Source of the DNA: a virus
Virus record (IMG/VR): IMGVR_UViG_3300030202_000854
Coordinates: 1 to 46,067 of that record
Strand: one strand, 5' to 3'
Length of the DNA stretch: 46,067 nucleotides
Positions 7,964 through 15,100 of this stretch are shown here, in pieces. Numbering within the stretch: the first letter of the stretch is position 1; every line of letters begins with the position of its first letter. A model generated the notes under the pieces. The model did not search any database. It was not told the DNA's origin and was given only the letters and a program-made list of their open reading frames with translations. Position numbers and translations under genes: made by a program.

Positions 7964-8355
7964 TATTGTTTGTTGAAAGATACACAGACTTTATGATAGA
8001 TCAAAACCCAAATGCAAAGTTTGTATATTTTGAAACTGAGAAGGAAGATGTAGCCTCTGATTGCATACTGCAATTAAGAAGTAAGCAAAATGGTTTACCT
8101 TTAAGACATAGATTAAATATGTCTGATAAAGGTATGTGGAAGGATGAAGATTACACAAGTAAATACTTTATGGTGTCTGTAGATTTTTCTTCTATACTAG
8201 ATGCTAGTAAAGCTTGTGTAACAGTAGTATATCCAATGATATCTTTCAATATTGCATTATCTAATTTAACAGATAAGTATAAAAAGCTATTTGAAAAAGA
8301 GTATTCAAAGCTAGTGGGACACAATACTATTAAAAAGGATGTGTTGATACAATGA
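7960..8355 (+). CDS. Unknown protein between two nuclease genes
   Basis: 131 aa, starts by ATGA overlap with the nuclease and its stop overlaps the resolvase start in the same way. Mixed alpha/beta composition with a hydrophobic strand-rich middle (YFMVSVDFSS, ACVTVVYPMISFN), no signal peptide and no recognised motif. Strict coupling to both nucleases suggests a role in DNA processing; this is inference only. Confidence 0.55.
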   Translation: MILFVERYTDFMIDQNPNAKFVYFETEKEDVASDCILQLRSKQNGLPLRHRLNMSDKGMWKDEDYTSKYFMVSVDFSSILDASKACVTVVYPMISFNIALSNLTDKYKKLFEKEYSKLVGHNTIKKDVLIQ

Positions 8356-8708
8356 AATTTAGATCAAGATTTGAAGCACAAGTTGCATTAGCCTTAAACA
8401 AACAAAAGATAAAGTTTGAGTTTGAACCTCACAAAATAGGATATGTCCCTCCTCCTCGTGTGTACATACCAGACTTTTACATAAAAGATTATGATTTTTA
8501 TATAGAAGTAAAAGGTAGATTGTTACAAGCAGATAGAGTTAAACATTTATTGGTTAAAAAACAAAATCCAGACTTTAATGTTAAATTTTTGTTTGCTAAT
8601 TCGCGTAAAAAGATATACAAAGGTTCTAAGACTAGTCATGCTGATTGGGCTGATAAACATGGTTTTGAATGGGCAGAACAAGTTCCCCCAAAGGAGTGGA
8701 CCAAATGA
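8352..8708 (+). CDS. T7 endonuclease I-like Holliday junction resolvase
   Basis: 118 aa, close to the size of the family core. Matches the T7 gp3 pattern: FRSRFEAQVA with E8, YIPDF with D41, YIEVKGR with E52 and K54, then the diagnostic ADRVKHLLVKKQNPDF, FLFAN.RKKIYKGSKT and HADWADKHGFEWA. The enzyme cuts four-way junctions and branched DNA as a dimer, clearing replication intermediates before packaging. In T7 it also degrades host DNA. All four catalytic residues are present. Confidence 0.92.
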   Translation: MKFRSRFEAQVALALNKQKIKFEFEPHKIGYVPPPRVYIPDFYIKDYDFYIEVKGRLLQADRVKHLLVKKQNPDFNVKFLFANSRKKIYKGSKTSHADWADKHGFEWAEQVPPKEWTK

Positions 8709-9091
8709 GTAATGAAGATGATGTTTTAGAAGGGTTTACATTTAAACCCGAAGATAATGAAATACCTGAAAATATTAAAAAAAGAATAGAAGAAGAGTCC
8801 TTTGGATTACAAGAGGGTAGACTATACATAGTGCTAGATAGCACAAATGATGACAGTGTTGACGTAAGATGTTACGATACAACTTCTACTGATGATATTA
8901 GTCCTGCACACGTTATGTGTCATGGTATGCTAGAGATATTAAACAATGAACACAATTATGTTACGTCAGTGGGACATGATGTTATATTAAACTTTATGAG
9001 TGAAGCAAAGAAAGAAAATGAAGAAGCTGTAATTACAAAACAAGATTTAGGTAGTAATATTATAAACGTAAACTTTGGGAGAAAACATTGA
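8705..9091 (+). CDS. Acidic protein of unknown function
   Basis: 128 aa from ATG 8705 (ATGA overlap with the resolvase stop; AAGGAGTGG upstream). Strongly acidic N-terminus (SNEDDVLEGF), then a beta-rich segment (GRLYIVLDST, VDVRCYDT) and a helical conserved-looking segment ISPAHVMCHGMLEILNN. No catalytic motif is evident and I do not recognise the family. It is locked in the operon between the resolvase and the DUF3310 gene. Confidence 0.55.
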   Translation: MSNEDDVLEGFTFKPEDNEIPENIKKRIEEESFGLQEGRLYIVLDSTNDDSVDVRCYDTTSTDDISPAHVMCHGMLEILNNEHNYVTSVGHDVILNFMSEAKKENEEAVITKQDLGSNIINVNFGRKH

Positions 9092-9390
9092 GTAAAGAAA
9101 TAGATTTAGTGGTTCATAAGAATGTAGAAGATAGAGAGAGTAGAGATAAATATATTCTTAGAAAATTAAAAGAAGAATCTGCTTTAGATAAACAAGTTGG
9201 TGGAAACCATTACAAAGATTGTGTAATACAACCTGTAGAGTTCATAGCAAAAAATGAAATCCTTTTTCTTGAAGGTAACATAATTAAGTATGCAACTAGA
9301 CACGCTAAAAAAGGTGAAGGCAGAAAAGATGTAGAAAAAATTATTCATTATGCTCAACTTATTTTGGAGTTGTATTATGATAATAAATAA
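9088..9390 (+). CDS. DUF3310 family protein (T7 gp1.7-like nucleotide kinase family)
   Basis: 100 aa with a TTG start overlapping the previous stop (TTGA) and GGGAG upstream. The C-terminal ~65 residues hold the family signature: VGGNHYKD (38-44), IQPVEFI, LEGNIIKYATRHAKKGEGRKD and EKIIHYAQLIL. T7 gp1.7, a member of this fold group, is a thymidylate-kinase-like protein without a P-loop and affects dideoxythymidine sensitivity. Placement directly before ribonucleotide reductase fits a role in nucleotide metabolism. The first ~35 residues are a charged extension. Confidence 0.85.
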   Translation: MSKEIDLVVHKNVEDRESRDKYILRKLKEESALDKQVGGNHYKDCVIQPVEFIAKNEILFLEGNIIKYATRHAKKGEGRKDVEKIIHYAQLILELYYDNK

Positions 9391-11170
9391 TGCAGTGTCT
9401 ATTGATCCTAAAAGAGATGATTTATTTGATGATCTAGGTAAGATAAGACTAAAAGAGTCTTATATGATGGATGGTGAAATCTCACCACAAGAGAGATTTG
9501 CGTATGTTTCAAGAACTTTTGCAACCGATGAAAACCATGCTCAGAGATTATATGATTATTCTTCGAGACATTGGTTATCGTATTCTACACCGATACTTTC
9601 CTACGGTCGTTCACGTAGGGGGCTTCCTATTTCTTGTTACCTTAATTACATTAATGATACAGCAGAAGGACTTGTGGAGAATTTAAGTGAAACAAATTGG
9701 CTTTCTATGTTGGGTGGTGGTGTTGGTGTTGGTTTTGGCATACGTTCATCTGGCGATAAATCTACAGGGGTTATGCCTCACCTCAAAATGTATGATGCAT
9801 CCAGTCTTGCATACAGACAGGGGAGAACTCGTAGAGGATCATATGCCGCATATTTAGATATATCTCACCCTGATATTTTATTATTTCTTGAGATGCGTAA
9901 ACCAACAGGAGATCAAAACTTTCGCTGTTTAAATATGCATCACGGCATAAATATATCAGACAGATTTATGAATTTAATTGAAAGATGCATGACTAATCCT
10001 CAAGAGGATGATAGTTGGGATTTAATTGATCCGCATAATAATAGAGTGTGTGATACTGTTTCAGCAAAAGATTTGTGGCAACGCATATTAGAAATGCGTA
10101 TGCAAACAGGTGAACCATACATACATTACATAGACAAATCAAATGATGCTTTACCTCCTTGGCTAAAACAAAAAGGATTATCAGTAAATCAATCTAATCT
10201 TTGTTCAGAAATAATATTACCAACTAATAAAGATAGAACTGCTGTGTGCTGTTTGTCTTCTGTAAATTTAGAATACTTTGATGAGTGGTCTAAAGACAAA
10301 CAATTTCTTCAAGATATACTAGAGATGTTAGACAATGTTTTACAAAACTTTATTGACAACGCTCCTGATACTATTCATCGTGCTCGTCATAGTGCGAAGC
10401 AAGAACGCAGTGTCGGGGTTGGAGCACTTGGATTTCACGCATACCTTCAGAGCAAGCATATACCATTTGATTGTGCGTTAGCAAAGTCTCATAATATTAG
10501 AATGTTTAAGCATATTAGAGAAGGGTTAGATGCTGCAAATAGAGGGTTGGCTTTACTTAGAGGGGAAGCACCTGATGCTACAGGCACAGGACTAAGATGC
10601 AGTCATGTTACAGCTATCGCTCCTAATGCATCTAGCTCTATTATTATGGGTAACACCTCTCCATCAATAGAACCTTGGAGAGCTAACGCATACAGACAAG
10701 ATACTCTTAGTGGGTCTTTCTTAAATAAAAACAAGTTTCTTAATAAAATCATACAAGACAAATGTAATAAAGATACTAAACTAAACTATGAAAGGATATG
10801 GTCTAGTATAATTGCAAATGACGGTTCTGTTCAGCATTTAAGATGTCTTGATGCAGAAGAAAAAGAAGTATTTAAAACTGCTATGGAAATAGATCAAAGA
10901 TGGGTAATAGAACACGCAGGAGACAGACAGCAATACATAGATCAAGCCCAGTCTCTTAACGTATTCTTTAGACCAGACGTAGATATTAAGTATCTACACG
11001 CTATACACTACATGGCGTGGAAAAAAGGACTAAAGACCATGTATTACTGTCGTTCAGAAAAGATTGGCAAAGCTGACAAAGTTAGTCGTAAGATTGAAAG
11101 ACAGATTATAGAAGAACTAGATATGGAAGCAATTGTTTCAGGTGAAGAGTGTTTGGCCTGTGAAGGATAA
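9377..11170 (+). CDS. nrdA: Ribonucleoside-diphosphate reductase, large (alpha) subunit, class I
   Basis: 597 aa from ATG 9377 (TTGGAG 7 nt upstream; 14-nt overlap with DUF3310). Redox Cys87 (ISCYLN) pairs with C291/C292. The active-site triad N-L-C-S-E is at N274, C276 and E278, the radical-path tyrosines are Y556-Y557 (MYYCRSE), and the C-terminal shuttle pair is C592-x-x-C595. It reduces ribonucleotides to deoxyribonucleotides for phage DNA. The protein is shorter than E. coli NrdA and starts straight into the catalytic domain, without a visible ATP-cone, so it probably escapes dATP feedback inhibition. NrdB follows 0.5 kb downstream. Confidence 0.95.
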   Translation: MIINNAVSIDPKRDDLFDDLGKIRLKESYMMDGEISPQERFAYVSRTFATDENHAQRLYDYSSRHWLSYSTPILSYGRSRRGLPISCYLNYINDTAEGLVENLSETNWLSMLGGGVGVGFGIRSSGDKSTGVMPHLKMYDASSLAYRQGRTRRGSYAAYLDISHPDILLFLEMRKPTGDQNFRCLNMHHGINISDRFMNLIERCMTNPQEDDSWDLIDPHNNRVCDTVSAKDLWQRILEMRMQTGEPYIHYIDKSNDALPPWLKQKGLSVNQSNLCSEIILPTNKDRTAVCCLSSVNLEYFDEWSKDKQFLQDILEMLDNVLQNFIDNAPDTIHRARHSAKQERSVGVGALGFHAYLQSKHIPFDCALAKSHNIRMFKHIREGLDAANRGLALLRGEAPDATGTGLRCSHVTAIAPNASSSIIMGNTSPSIEPWRANAYRQDTLSGSFLNKNKFLNKIIQDKCNKDTKLNYERIWSSIIANDGSVQHLRCLDAEEKEVFKTAMEIDQRWVIEHAGDRQQYIDQAQSLNVFFRPDVDIKYLHAIHYMAWKKGLKTMYYCRSEKIGKADKVSRKIERQIIEELDMEAIVSGEECLACEG

Positions 11171-11174
11171 TGAA

Positions 11175-11333
11175 ATGAATACAGCTAGGATTAATCATAT
11201 AGATTATTTAAAAAGAGAGATAGAAGAATTAGAAAACTTACTTGATCCTAAAATAAGTGGACAAGGTAGTATATACACTACCATTTCAACTTTGAAATGG
11301 CGAATAAAAAATTTACAAAATATGGAGAAGTAG
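11175..11333 (+). CDS. Small coiled-coil protein between nrdA and nrdB
   Basis: 52 aa from ATG 11175, with GAAGGA upstream and 4 nt after the nrdA stop. Residues 7-21 (NHIDYLKREIEELENLL) form a charged helix with heptad spacing, and residues 33-50 a second helix. The size and the pattern resemble small phage coiled-coil proteins of unknown function. Its position between the two reductase subunits may be incidental. Confidence 0.5.
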   Translation: MNTARINHIDYLKREIEELENLLDPKISGQGSIYTTISTLKWRIKNLQNMEK

Positions 11334-11338
11334 CTAAA

Positions 11339-11452
11339 ATGAAAAAGCATTGGTTTTGGAATAGTTATTTTATAAACAAACTATCTAGCACAACTTCAAA
11401 TATCTCTTCTTTTTTATGGAGAAAACAATATTCAAAAAGGAGAAGGCACTAA
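11339..11452 (+). CDS. Possible 37-residue basic peptide gene
   Basis: ATG 11339 follows the previous stop by 5 nt, with GGAGAAG about 8 nt upstream, and the TAA overlaps the next ATG (TAATG). The product starts MKKHWFWNSYF and ends in a basic tail (KRRRH). It fills what would otherwise be a 118-nt gap in a densely packed operon, which supports it. No family recognised. Confidence 0.4.
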   Translation: MKKHWFWNSYFINKLSSTTSNISSFLWRKQYSKRRRH

Positions 11453-11709
11453 TGTTAGTTAAATATGTTATAACAATAATAATGTTCTTTCCAAATATAG
11501 CAGACTATGAACGTGGAAATATTTTAAATGTAACTCACTACAAAGGTAAGGTTGTTGATTTTGATTCTCAATCTAAATGTTTTTCTTATGTTACAAAACA
11601 CATAGATGAACTAGTAGCCTTTGCAAGAAACTCATATAAAGATACACAAGGCTCTCAAGTAGCAGAGATTCTTTGTATGCCAAAATCAGTAGAAGAGATA
11701 GAAACATGA
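11452..11709 (+). CDS. Small protein with hydrophobic N-terminus, probably exported
   Basis: 85 aa from ATG 11452, overlapping the preceding stop and with AAGGAGAAGG upstream. Residues 2-15 (LVKYVITIIMFFPN) look like a short signal or membrane segment. The rest is soluble with two Cys (C43 in QSKCFSYV, and C76 in the LCMPK motif). The layout resembles the minus-strand gene at 13546-13731. Its stop overlaps nrdB (ATGA). Function unknown. Confidence 0.55.
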   Translation: MLVKYVITIIMFFPNIADYERGNILNVTHYKGKVVDFDSQSKCFSYVTKHIDELVAFARNSYKDTQGSQVAEILCMPKSVEEIET

Positions 11710-12677
11710 GCACTTTAAAATTACAAGATGAAAGAGATTACTTTAAGCCTTTTCATTATCCTTGGGCTTACGATGCATGGCTAAAACATGAACAATCGCA
11801 TTGGCTTCACACTGAAGTACCCATGATAGAAGATGTAAAAGATTGGAAAGAAAGTTTATCAGTAGAAGAAAAATACTTTCTTACTAACATATTTCGTTTC
11901 TTTACGCAATCAGACATAGATGTATCTGGTGGATATGTAGAAAATTATCTACCGTACTTTCCACAGCCAGAAGTAAGAATGATGCTAACTGGTTTTTGTG
12001 CTAGAGAAGCACTTCATGTAGCAGCATATTCACACCTCATAGAATCACTTGGTATGCCAGAGAGCACATACAATGAGTTCAATGAATACGAAGCTATGAG
12101 AGATAAACATGATTTTTTCAAAGAATATATATCAAAGAAAGATATGCCTATACCATTACAGATTGCGGCTATCTCTGCATTTACAGAAGGGTTAGCACTA
12201 TTCTCATCTTTTATTATGTTGTTAAACTTTCCTAGACATGGTAAGATGAAAGGCATGGGACAAATAGTTACATGGTCTATCGTGGATGAAACACAACACG
12301 CAGAAGGCATGATTAAGTTATTTAGAACTTATGTTGAAGAAAATAGAGAGATTTGGAATGATAAAACAAAATCAGATATATACAAAATTGCTAATAAGAT
12401 GGTTGATCTTGAGGACAAGTTTGTTGATCTGGCGTTCAAGATGGGTACTATTGAAGGACTCACTTCTGATGAGATTAAAAGTTACATTAGGTATATAGCT
12501 GATCGTAGGCTAATAGCTATGGGCATGAAAGGCATATACAAATCAAAGACTAACCCTATACCTTGGGTTGAGACTATGATCAATGCTCCTACTCATACAA
12601 ACTTCTTTGAGAACAGAGCTACGGACTATGCTAAAGGCGCATTGCAAGGAGACTGGTCAGATGTTTGGGCGAACTAA
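11706..12677 (+). CDS. nrdB: Ribonucleoside-diphosphate reductase, small (beta) subunit, class I
   Basis: 323 aa from ATG 11706 (ATGA overlap). Diiron ligands are visible in ferritin-like helices: an Asp at 70 (FFTQSD), E101-x-x-H104 (REALH), E161 (FTEGLA), and E195-x-x-H198 (DETQH). The radical tyrosine sits at Y108, four residues after H104 as in E. coli Y122, so a Tyr-radical enzyme is likely rather than the Tyr-less variant. It generates the radical used by NrdA. No thioredoxin or glutaredoxin gene is seen nearby, so host reductants are presumably used. Confidence 0.95.
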   Translation: MSTLKLQDERDYFKPFHYPWAYDAWLKHEQSHWLHTEVPMIEDVKDWKESLSVEEKYFLTNIFRFFTQSDIDVSGGYVENYLPYFPQPEVRMMLTGFCAREALHVAAYSHLIESLGMPESTYNEFNEYEAMRDKHDFFKEYISKKDMPIPLQIAAISAFTEGLALFSSFIMLLNFPRHGKMKGMGQIVTWSIVDETQHAEGMIKLFRTYVEENREIWNDKTKSDIYKIANKMVDLEDKFVDLAFKMGTIEGLTSDEIKSYIRYIADRRLIAMGMKGIYKSKTNPIPWVETMINAPTHTNFFENRATDYAKGALQGDWSDVWAN

Positions 12678-12864
12678 AAAACACTTACAAGATGTCAACA
12701 TGACGTACTGGCAACACTTTAGATTTGTTCTTACTTGTATGCCCTATTTATTTTTTGCTACAGTATTTTTTATTGTACACGCAATAATACCGGGGTTGTT
12801 TACTAATACAGCAAGCACTATAGTGTCAGAGTTAGATTTCAAACTACTTGAAGGTAAAAAGTAA
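12661..12864 (+). CDS. DUF6356-like small membrane protein
   Basis: 67 aa from ATG 12661, inside the end of nrdB (17-nt overlap), with AGGAG about 10 nt upstream. The pattern MTYWQHFRFVLT, one TM helix (about residues 25-45, LTCMPYLFFATVFFIVHAII), then PGLFTNTASTIVSEL matches DUF6356 proteins, which are common in Alphaproteobacteria and carry Y-x-x-H, H-A-x-x-P and a T-x-S segment. Role unknown; inner membrane location predicted. Its presence in a phage operon suggests acquisition from such a host. Confidence 0.65.
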   Translation: MFGRTKKHLQDVNMTYWQHFRFVLTCMPYLFFATVFFIVHAIIPGLFTNTASTIVSELDFKLLEGKK

Positions 12865-12865
12865 T

Positions 12866-13339
12866 ATGCAAGAATTTAACATTAGTTCTGAAATGCTCTC
12901 AGAAGCCTGTGAGATGGCATCTAAGATGGGAGCCTTACGAGGATCTCTACTACGAGGTAAAGGCAATATGTCGGGCTTTGTAGGGGAAATAGCGGTAAGG
13001 GATATTCTAAGGGCAGACCAAAAGAATACATATGATTATGATTTAGTCTTAGATGATGGTTCTACTGTAGATGTAAAAACACAAGCAGTAAATTCTGTGC
13101 CTAGAGATTACTACGAGTGTAACCTAAACCAACACAGTGTAAAACAGAATTGTAATTATTTTGCTTTTGTAAGAGTGCTATCCAATATGTCAAAGGGGTG
13201 GTATCTTGGAAAGATATCAAAAGAAAACTTTTTAGCAAAAGCTAAATTTAACCGTTCAGGTTCTATGGCTGAGTCAGGTAATTTTGTATTTAAACTAAAT
13301 ACATATACGCTTAGAATTAAGGACATACATAATGAGTAA
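12866..13339 (+). CDS. PD-(D/E)XK family nuclease
   Basis: 157 aa from ATG 12866. The pattern SGFVGEIAVRDIL with E41, YDYDLVL with D59, TVDVKTQ with D69 and K71, and CNLNQHSVKQNCNYFAFVRV is that of small restriction-enzyme-like PD-(D/E)XK proteins of phages and bacteria. The strand pairs and the N-x-x-Q after the DVK motif are typical. Target unknown: it could degrade host DNA or act in repair. It is near the end of the replication operon, starting 1 nt after the preceding stop. Confidence 0.75.
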   Translation: MQEFNISSEMLSEACEMASKMGALRGSLLRGKGNMSGFVGEIAVRDILRADQKNTYDYDLVLDDGSTVDVKTQAVNSVPRDYYECNLNQHSVKQNCNYFAFVRVLSNMSKGWYLGKISKENFLAKAKFNRSGSMAESGNFVFKLNTYTLRIKDIHNE

Positions 13340-13553
13340 CCCACAAGCAACCTTGTTTAAACTAGAAGTGCTGTTAAATACTAAAGGAGAGATAGTCCTT
13401 GAAGCATCTCAGCCTCCTGATTCAAAACTAGTAGAAAAAGCATTTGATAACTGGAATTGTAACTTTGAGGAGACAAAAAAAATAGTCTCATTAGTAGAGT
13501 ACCTAAGAGACTATCAAAATAATTTTATTAAAGGTGTAGAAAAGTTTATTTAG
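13332..13553 (+). CDS. Unknown small protein, last gene of the plus-strand operon
   Basis: 73 aa, starting by an 8-nt overlap with the nuclease stop. Short beta hairpin (FKLEVLLNTKGEIVLEA) followed by two helices. No family recognised. Its 3' end overlaps by 8 bp the 3' end of the opposing minus-strand gene, so no room exists for a terminator between the converging operons; transcripts must run into each other. Confidence 0.5.
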   Translation: MSNPQATLFKLEVLLNTKGEIVLEASQPPDSKLVEKAFDNWNCNFEETKKIVSLVEYLRDYQNNFIKGVEKFI

Positions 13554-13731
13554 TATTTATCCATTTTGGTTCACAGTGAGCCTTAATAAAAATCTTTTGC
13601 CCTCTGCTAACTCCTTCAGTATTGTCTATCTTCTCTGCAAAGTATAGACACCTATTTAAGTCCTCAAACAAAGCAGGACGTTCTGTAGTTACTCCTGCTA
13701 TAGTCCAATACATCGCAAACATCAGTGTCAT
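13546..13731 (-). CDS. Small probably exported protein, distal end of the structural operon
   Basis: 61 aa from ATG 13731, overlapping the o-spanin stop (ATGA). N-terminal residues 1-15 are hydrophobic (MTLMFAMYWTIAGVT) and may be a signal sequence. Two Cys (C28, C53) occur in the contexts NRCLYFAEKI and AHCEPK. The layout is similar to the plus-strand gene at 11452-11709. Position next to spanins suggests the cell envelope, but no function is known. Confidence 0.5.
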   Translation of the reverse strand: MTLMFAMYWTIAGVTTERPALFEDLNRCLYFAEKIDNTEGVSRGQKIFIKAHCEPKWINTK

Positions 13732-14099
13732 TTTGTAATAGCTTTCTCATAATAAATTATTATTTCATTTTGTTGTTTTAAATAACGATCTAGTTCAGAC
13801 ATATTCAAAGACAGGTTTTCATAGTCTCTTACGCTAATCGCATAAAATACTGAATTACCATTTTCTTTTTCAAATACTTTTTTAAACTTATCAATATTAT
13901 CTGGTGTAACCACATAAAAGTGCAGATTATTCATCTGCATAGGTTTTGGTTTACCTTGTAGAGGTATCTTTCTTTTTACTTCTACTGTCTTTACTTCTAC
14001 TGGTATTATCTCCTGTAGACTGCTGCATCCTATTAGCAGACTTGCTAGGCTCAGTCCTGTTAAAATCTTCAAAGTTTTTAAGTAGTTTTTTGATAGCAT
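13728..14099 (-). CDS. Outer-membrane lipoprotein, candidate o-spanin (Rz1-like)
   Basis: 123 aa. Signal peptide with lipobox LLIGC, so Cys25 would be lipidated and the protein anchored in the outer membrane. The gene starts within the 3' part of the i-spanin candidate and overlaps it by 149 bp in another frame, the classic Rz/Rz1 arrangement. It is longer than normal o-spanins (usually 40-80 mature residues). After a Pro/Val/Lys linker it carries an extra domain of about 70 residues (FYVVTPDNIDKFKKVF, YAISVRDYENL) that seems folded. Spanins fuse the membranes in the last step of lysis. Confidence 0.7.
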   Translation of the reverse strand: MLSKNYLKTLKILTGLSLASLLIGCSSLQEIIPVEVKTVEVKRKIPLQGKPKPMQMNNLHFYVVTPDNIDKFKKVFEKENGNSVFYAISVRDYENLSLNMSELDRYLKQQNEIIIYYEKAITK

Positions 14100-14427
14100 T
14101 GTTTATTCTCTTTTCTATAAGCATAGGCTTTTTCATACTAAGAGCAGTAAGATCATGTTTACGTAGCTTAGTAATTAAAGTATCTTTGTATTTAGTAGCT
14201 TCAATTAATTTTGCAGTAAGATTCTTGTTTAGCCTTTCAAATTTTTCTTGATCTTCTTGAAGAACTTTAATAGTATTGTCTTGTTGTTTCTTAGCCATCT
14301 CAAGTTTTACTGTATTTTCAGTAAGGGTTTTAATTTGATTTTGTGTATTTACGTAATACTGATAACCACCATAACAAACTCCACCTACTAGAGAAACTAT
14401 GGCTAATCCTGCATAAAGCTGTATCAT
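13951..14427 (-). CDS. Inner-membrane candidate i-spanin (Rz-like)
   Basis: 158 aa from ATG 14427, overlapping the stop of the EF-hand membrane protein (ATGA). One N-terminal TM helix (about 2-22), then a long periplasmic coiled coil (about 27-120, Gln/Lys/Leu heptads), then a polar Ser/Lys/Arg-rich tail. Topology and the overlap with the downstream lipoprotein gene are those of Rz. The low-complexity tail coincides with the region shared with the lipoprotein frame. Confidence 0.7.
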   Translation of the reverse strand: MIQLYAGLAIVSLVGGVCYGGYQYYVNTQNQIKTLTENTVKLEMAKKQQDNTIKVLQEDQEKFERLNKNLTAKLIEATKYKDTLITKLRKHDLTALSMKKPMLIEKRINNAIKKLLKNFEDFNRTEPSKSANRMQQSTGDNTSRSKDSRSKKKDTSTR

Positions 14428-14741
14428 TTCTTTTTACTCATAAAGGCAGTCGCACCAAAGTATGCAGACACACAACCTGCCATTCCAATGTAGAATAAAG
14501 AAAAAAGATCACCAAGAGCTTTTATTCTAGCGTCAGGAAAGATAGGCATAAATACTAATATAGTGAATACTATCATAGAAACCATAGCAGTCCATGCCAT
14601 TCTTCTTTGTGCATCCATTTTTTCATGCTGTTCTACAGCATTAGCTATTTCTAATTCTCTGTCAGACACACACCCATCATTATCTAAATCTAGTGGGTTG
14701 TATTTACTGTCTTGTTGTAGTTTCTTTTGTTCCACAATCAA
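14424..14741 (-). CDS. Two-TM membrane protein with EF-hand loop, holin candidate
   Basis: 105 aa from TTG 14741 (GTG 14735 is also possible). Residues 18-29, DLDNDGCVSDRE, form a complete EF-hand loop with D18, D20, D22, S26 and E29 at positions 1, 3, 5, 9 and 12. Then come QRRMAW, TM1 (about 50-66) and TM2 (about 79-100) and a Lys-rich end. Size, topology and place beside the spanins suggest a holin. The calcium-binding motif in front of the TM pair is unusual. Similar EF-hand/TM proteins occur in other marine phages, function unproven. Confidence 0.6.
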   Translation of the reverse strand: MIVEQKKLQQDSKYNPLDLDNDGCVSDRELEIANAVEQHEKMDAQRRMAWTAMVSMIVFTILVFMPIFPDARIKALGDLFSLFYIGMAGCVSAYFGATAFMSKKK

Positions 14742-14895
14742 ACTCTATCGTATGTATAGGACCTTCAATATTTTTTCTCCAAAAGCTAACAAAGTTATTC
14801 ATTCTTGGATAAGAAGGTGCAAGATCAAAAAACTGCCACACAAACTCTTGTAAAATATGTGGGTAGTCTGGCATATGATATGTGATGCGTATCAT
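14704..14895 (-). CDS. usg: Usg family protein
   Basis: 63 aa from ATG 14895; a TTG at 14928 would give 74 aa. The sequence RITYHMPDYPHILQEFVWQ followed by DLAPSYPRMNNF, FWRKNIEG and IHTIEF matches the Usg family (named for a gene upstream of trpB in Caulobacter-type genomes), which is essentially restricted to Alphaproteobacteria. The function of Usg is not established. It is complete: all the conserved aromatic positions of the short family are present. It overlaps the EF-hand protein start by 32-38 nt. Confidence 0.8.
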   Translation of the reverse strand: MIRITYHMPDYPHILQEFVWQFFDLAPSYPRMNNFVSFWRKNIEGPIHTIEFDCGTKETTTRQ

Positions 14896-14902
14896 CACAG
14901 GT

Positions 14903-15100
14903 TCATTTGGTATTAAGTGTGTTTTCAATTTTTTCCTTTACCTGATTAGCAGCATTGTAAACATTTGCTCCTAATACATTTATTGTGTCTAATAGCTTTT
15001 GTAATTGTTTATTGTCTGATTCATTTGGGGTAATAGCAGCAACCACTGAAAACCCTCCTATCACTGCAAACACACACACGACTAATACTATTAGTTCCAT
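14903..15100 (-). CDS. Small single-TM protein
   Basis: 65 aa from ATG 15100 (TAATG overlap with the large upstream gene; GGAGAAAG ribosome site). One N-terminal TM helix (about 3-22, LIVLVVCVFAVIGGFSVVAA), then a polar helix of about 40 residues. Possible lysis regulator or second holin because it is in the lysis block, but nothing specific identifies it. Confidence 0.55.
   Translation of the reverse strand: MELIVLVVCVFAVIGGFSVVAAITPNESDNKQLQKLLDTINVLGANVYNAANQVKEKIENTLNTK

Noticed and set aside
13568-13582. Hairpin GGTTCA-CAG-TGAGCC near the converging operon ends, as a terminator.
   Set aside because: No T-run follows on either strand and it lies inside the coding sequence of the 61-aa gene.
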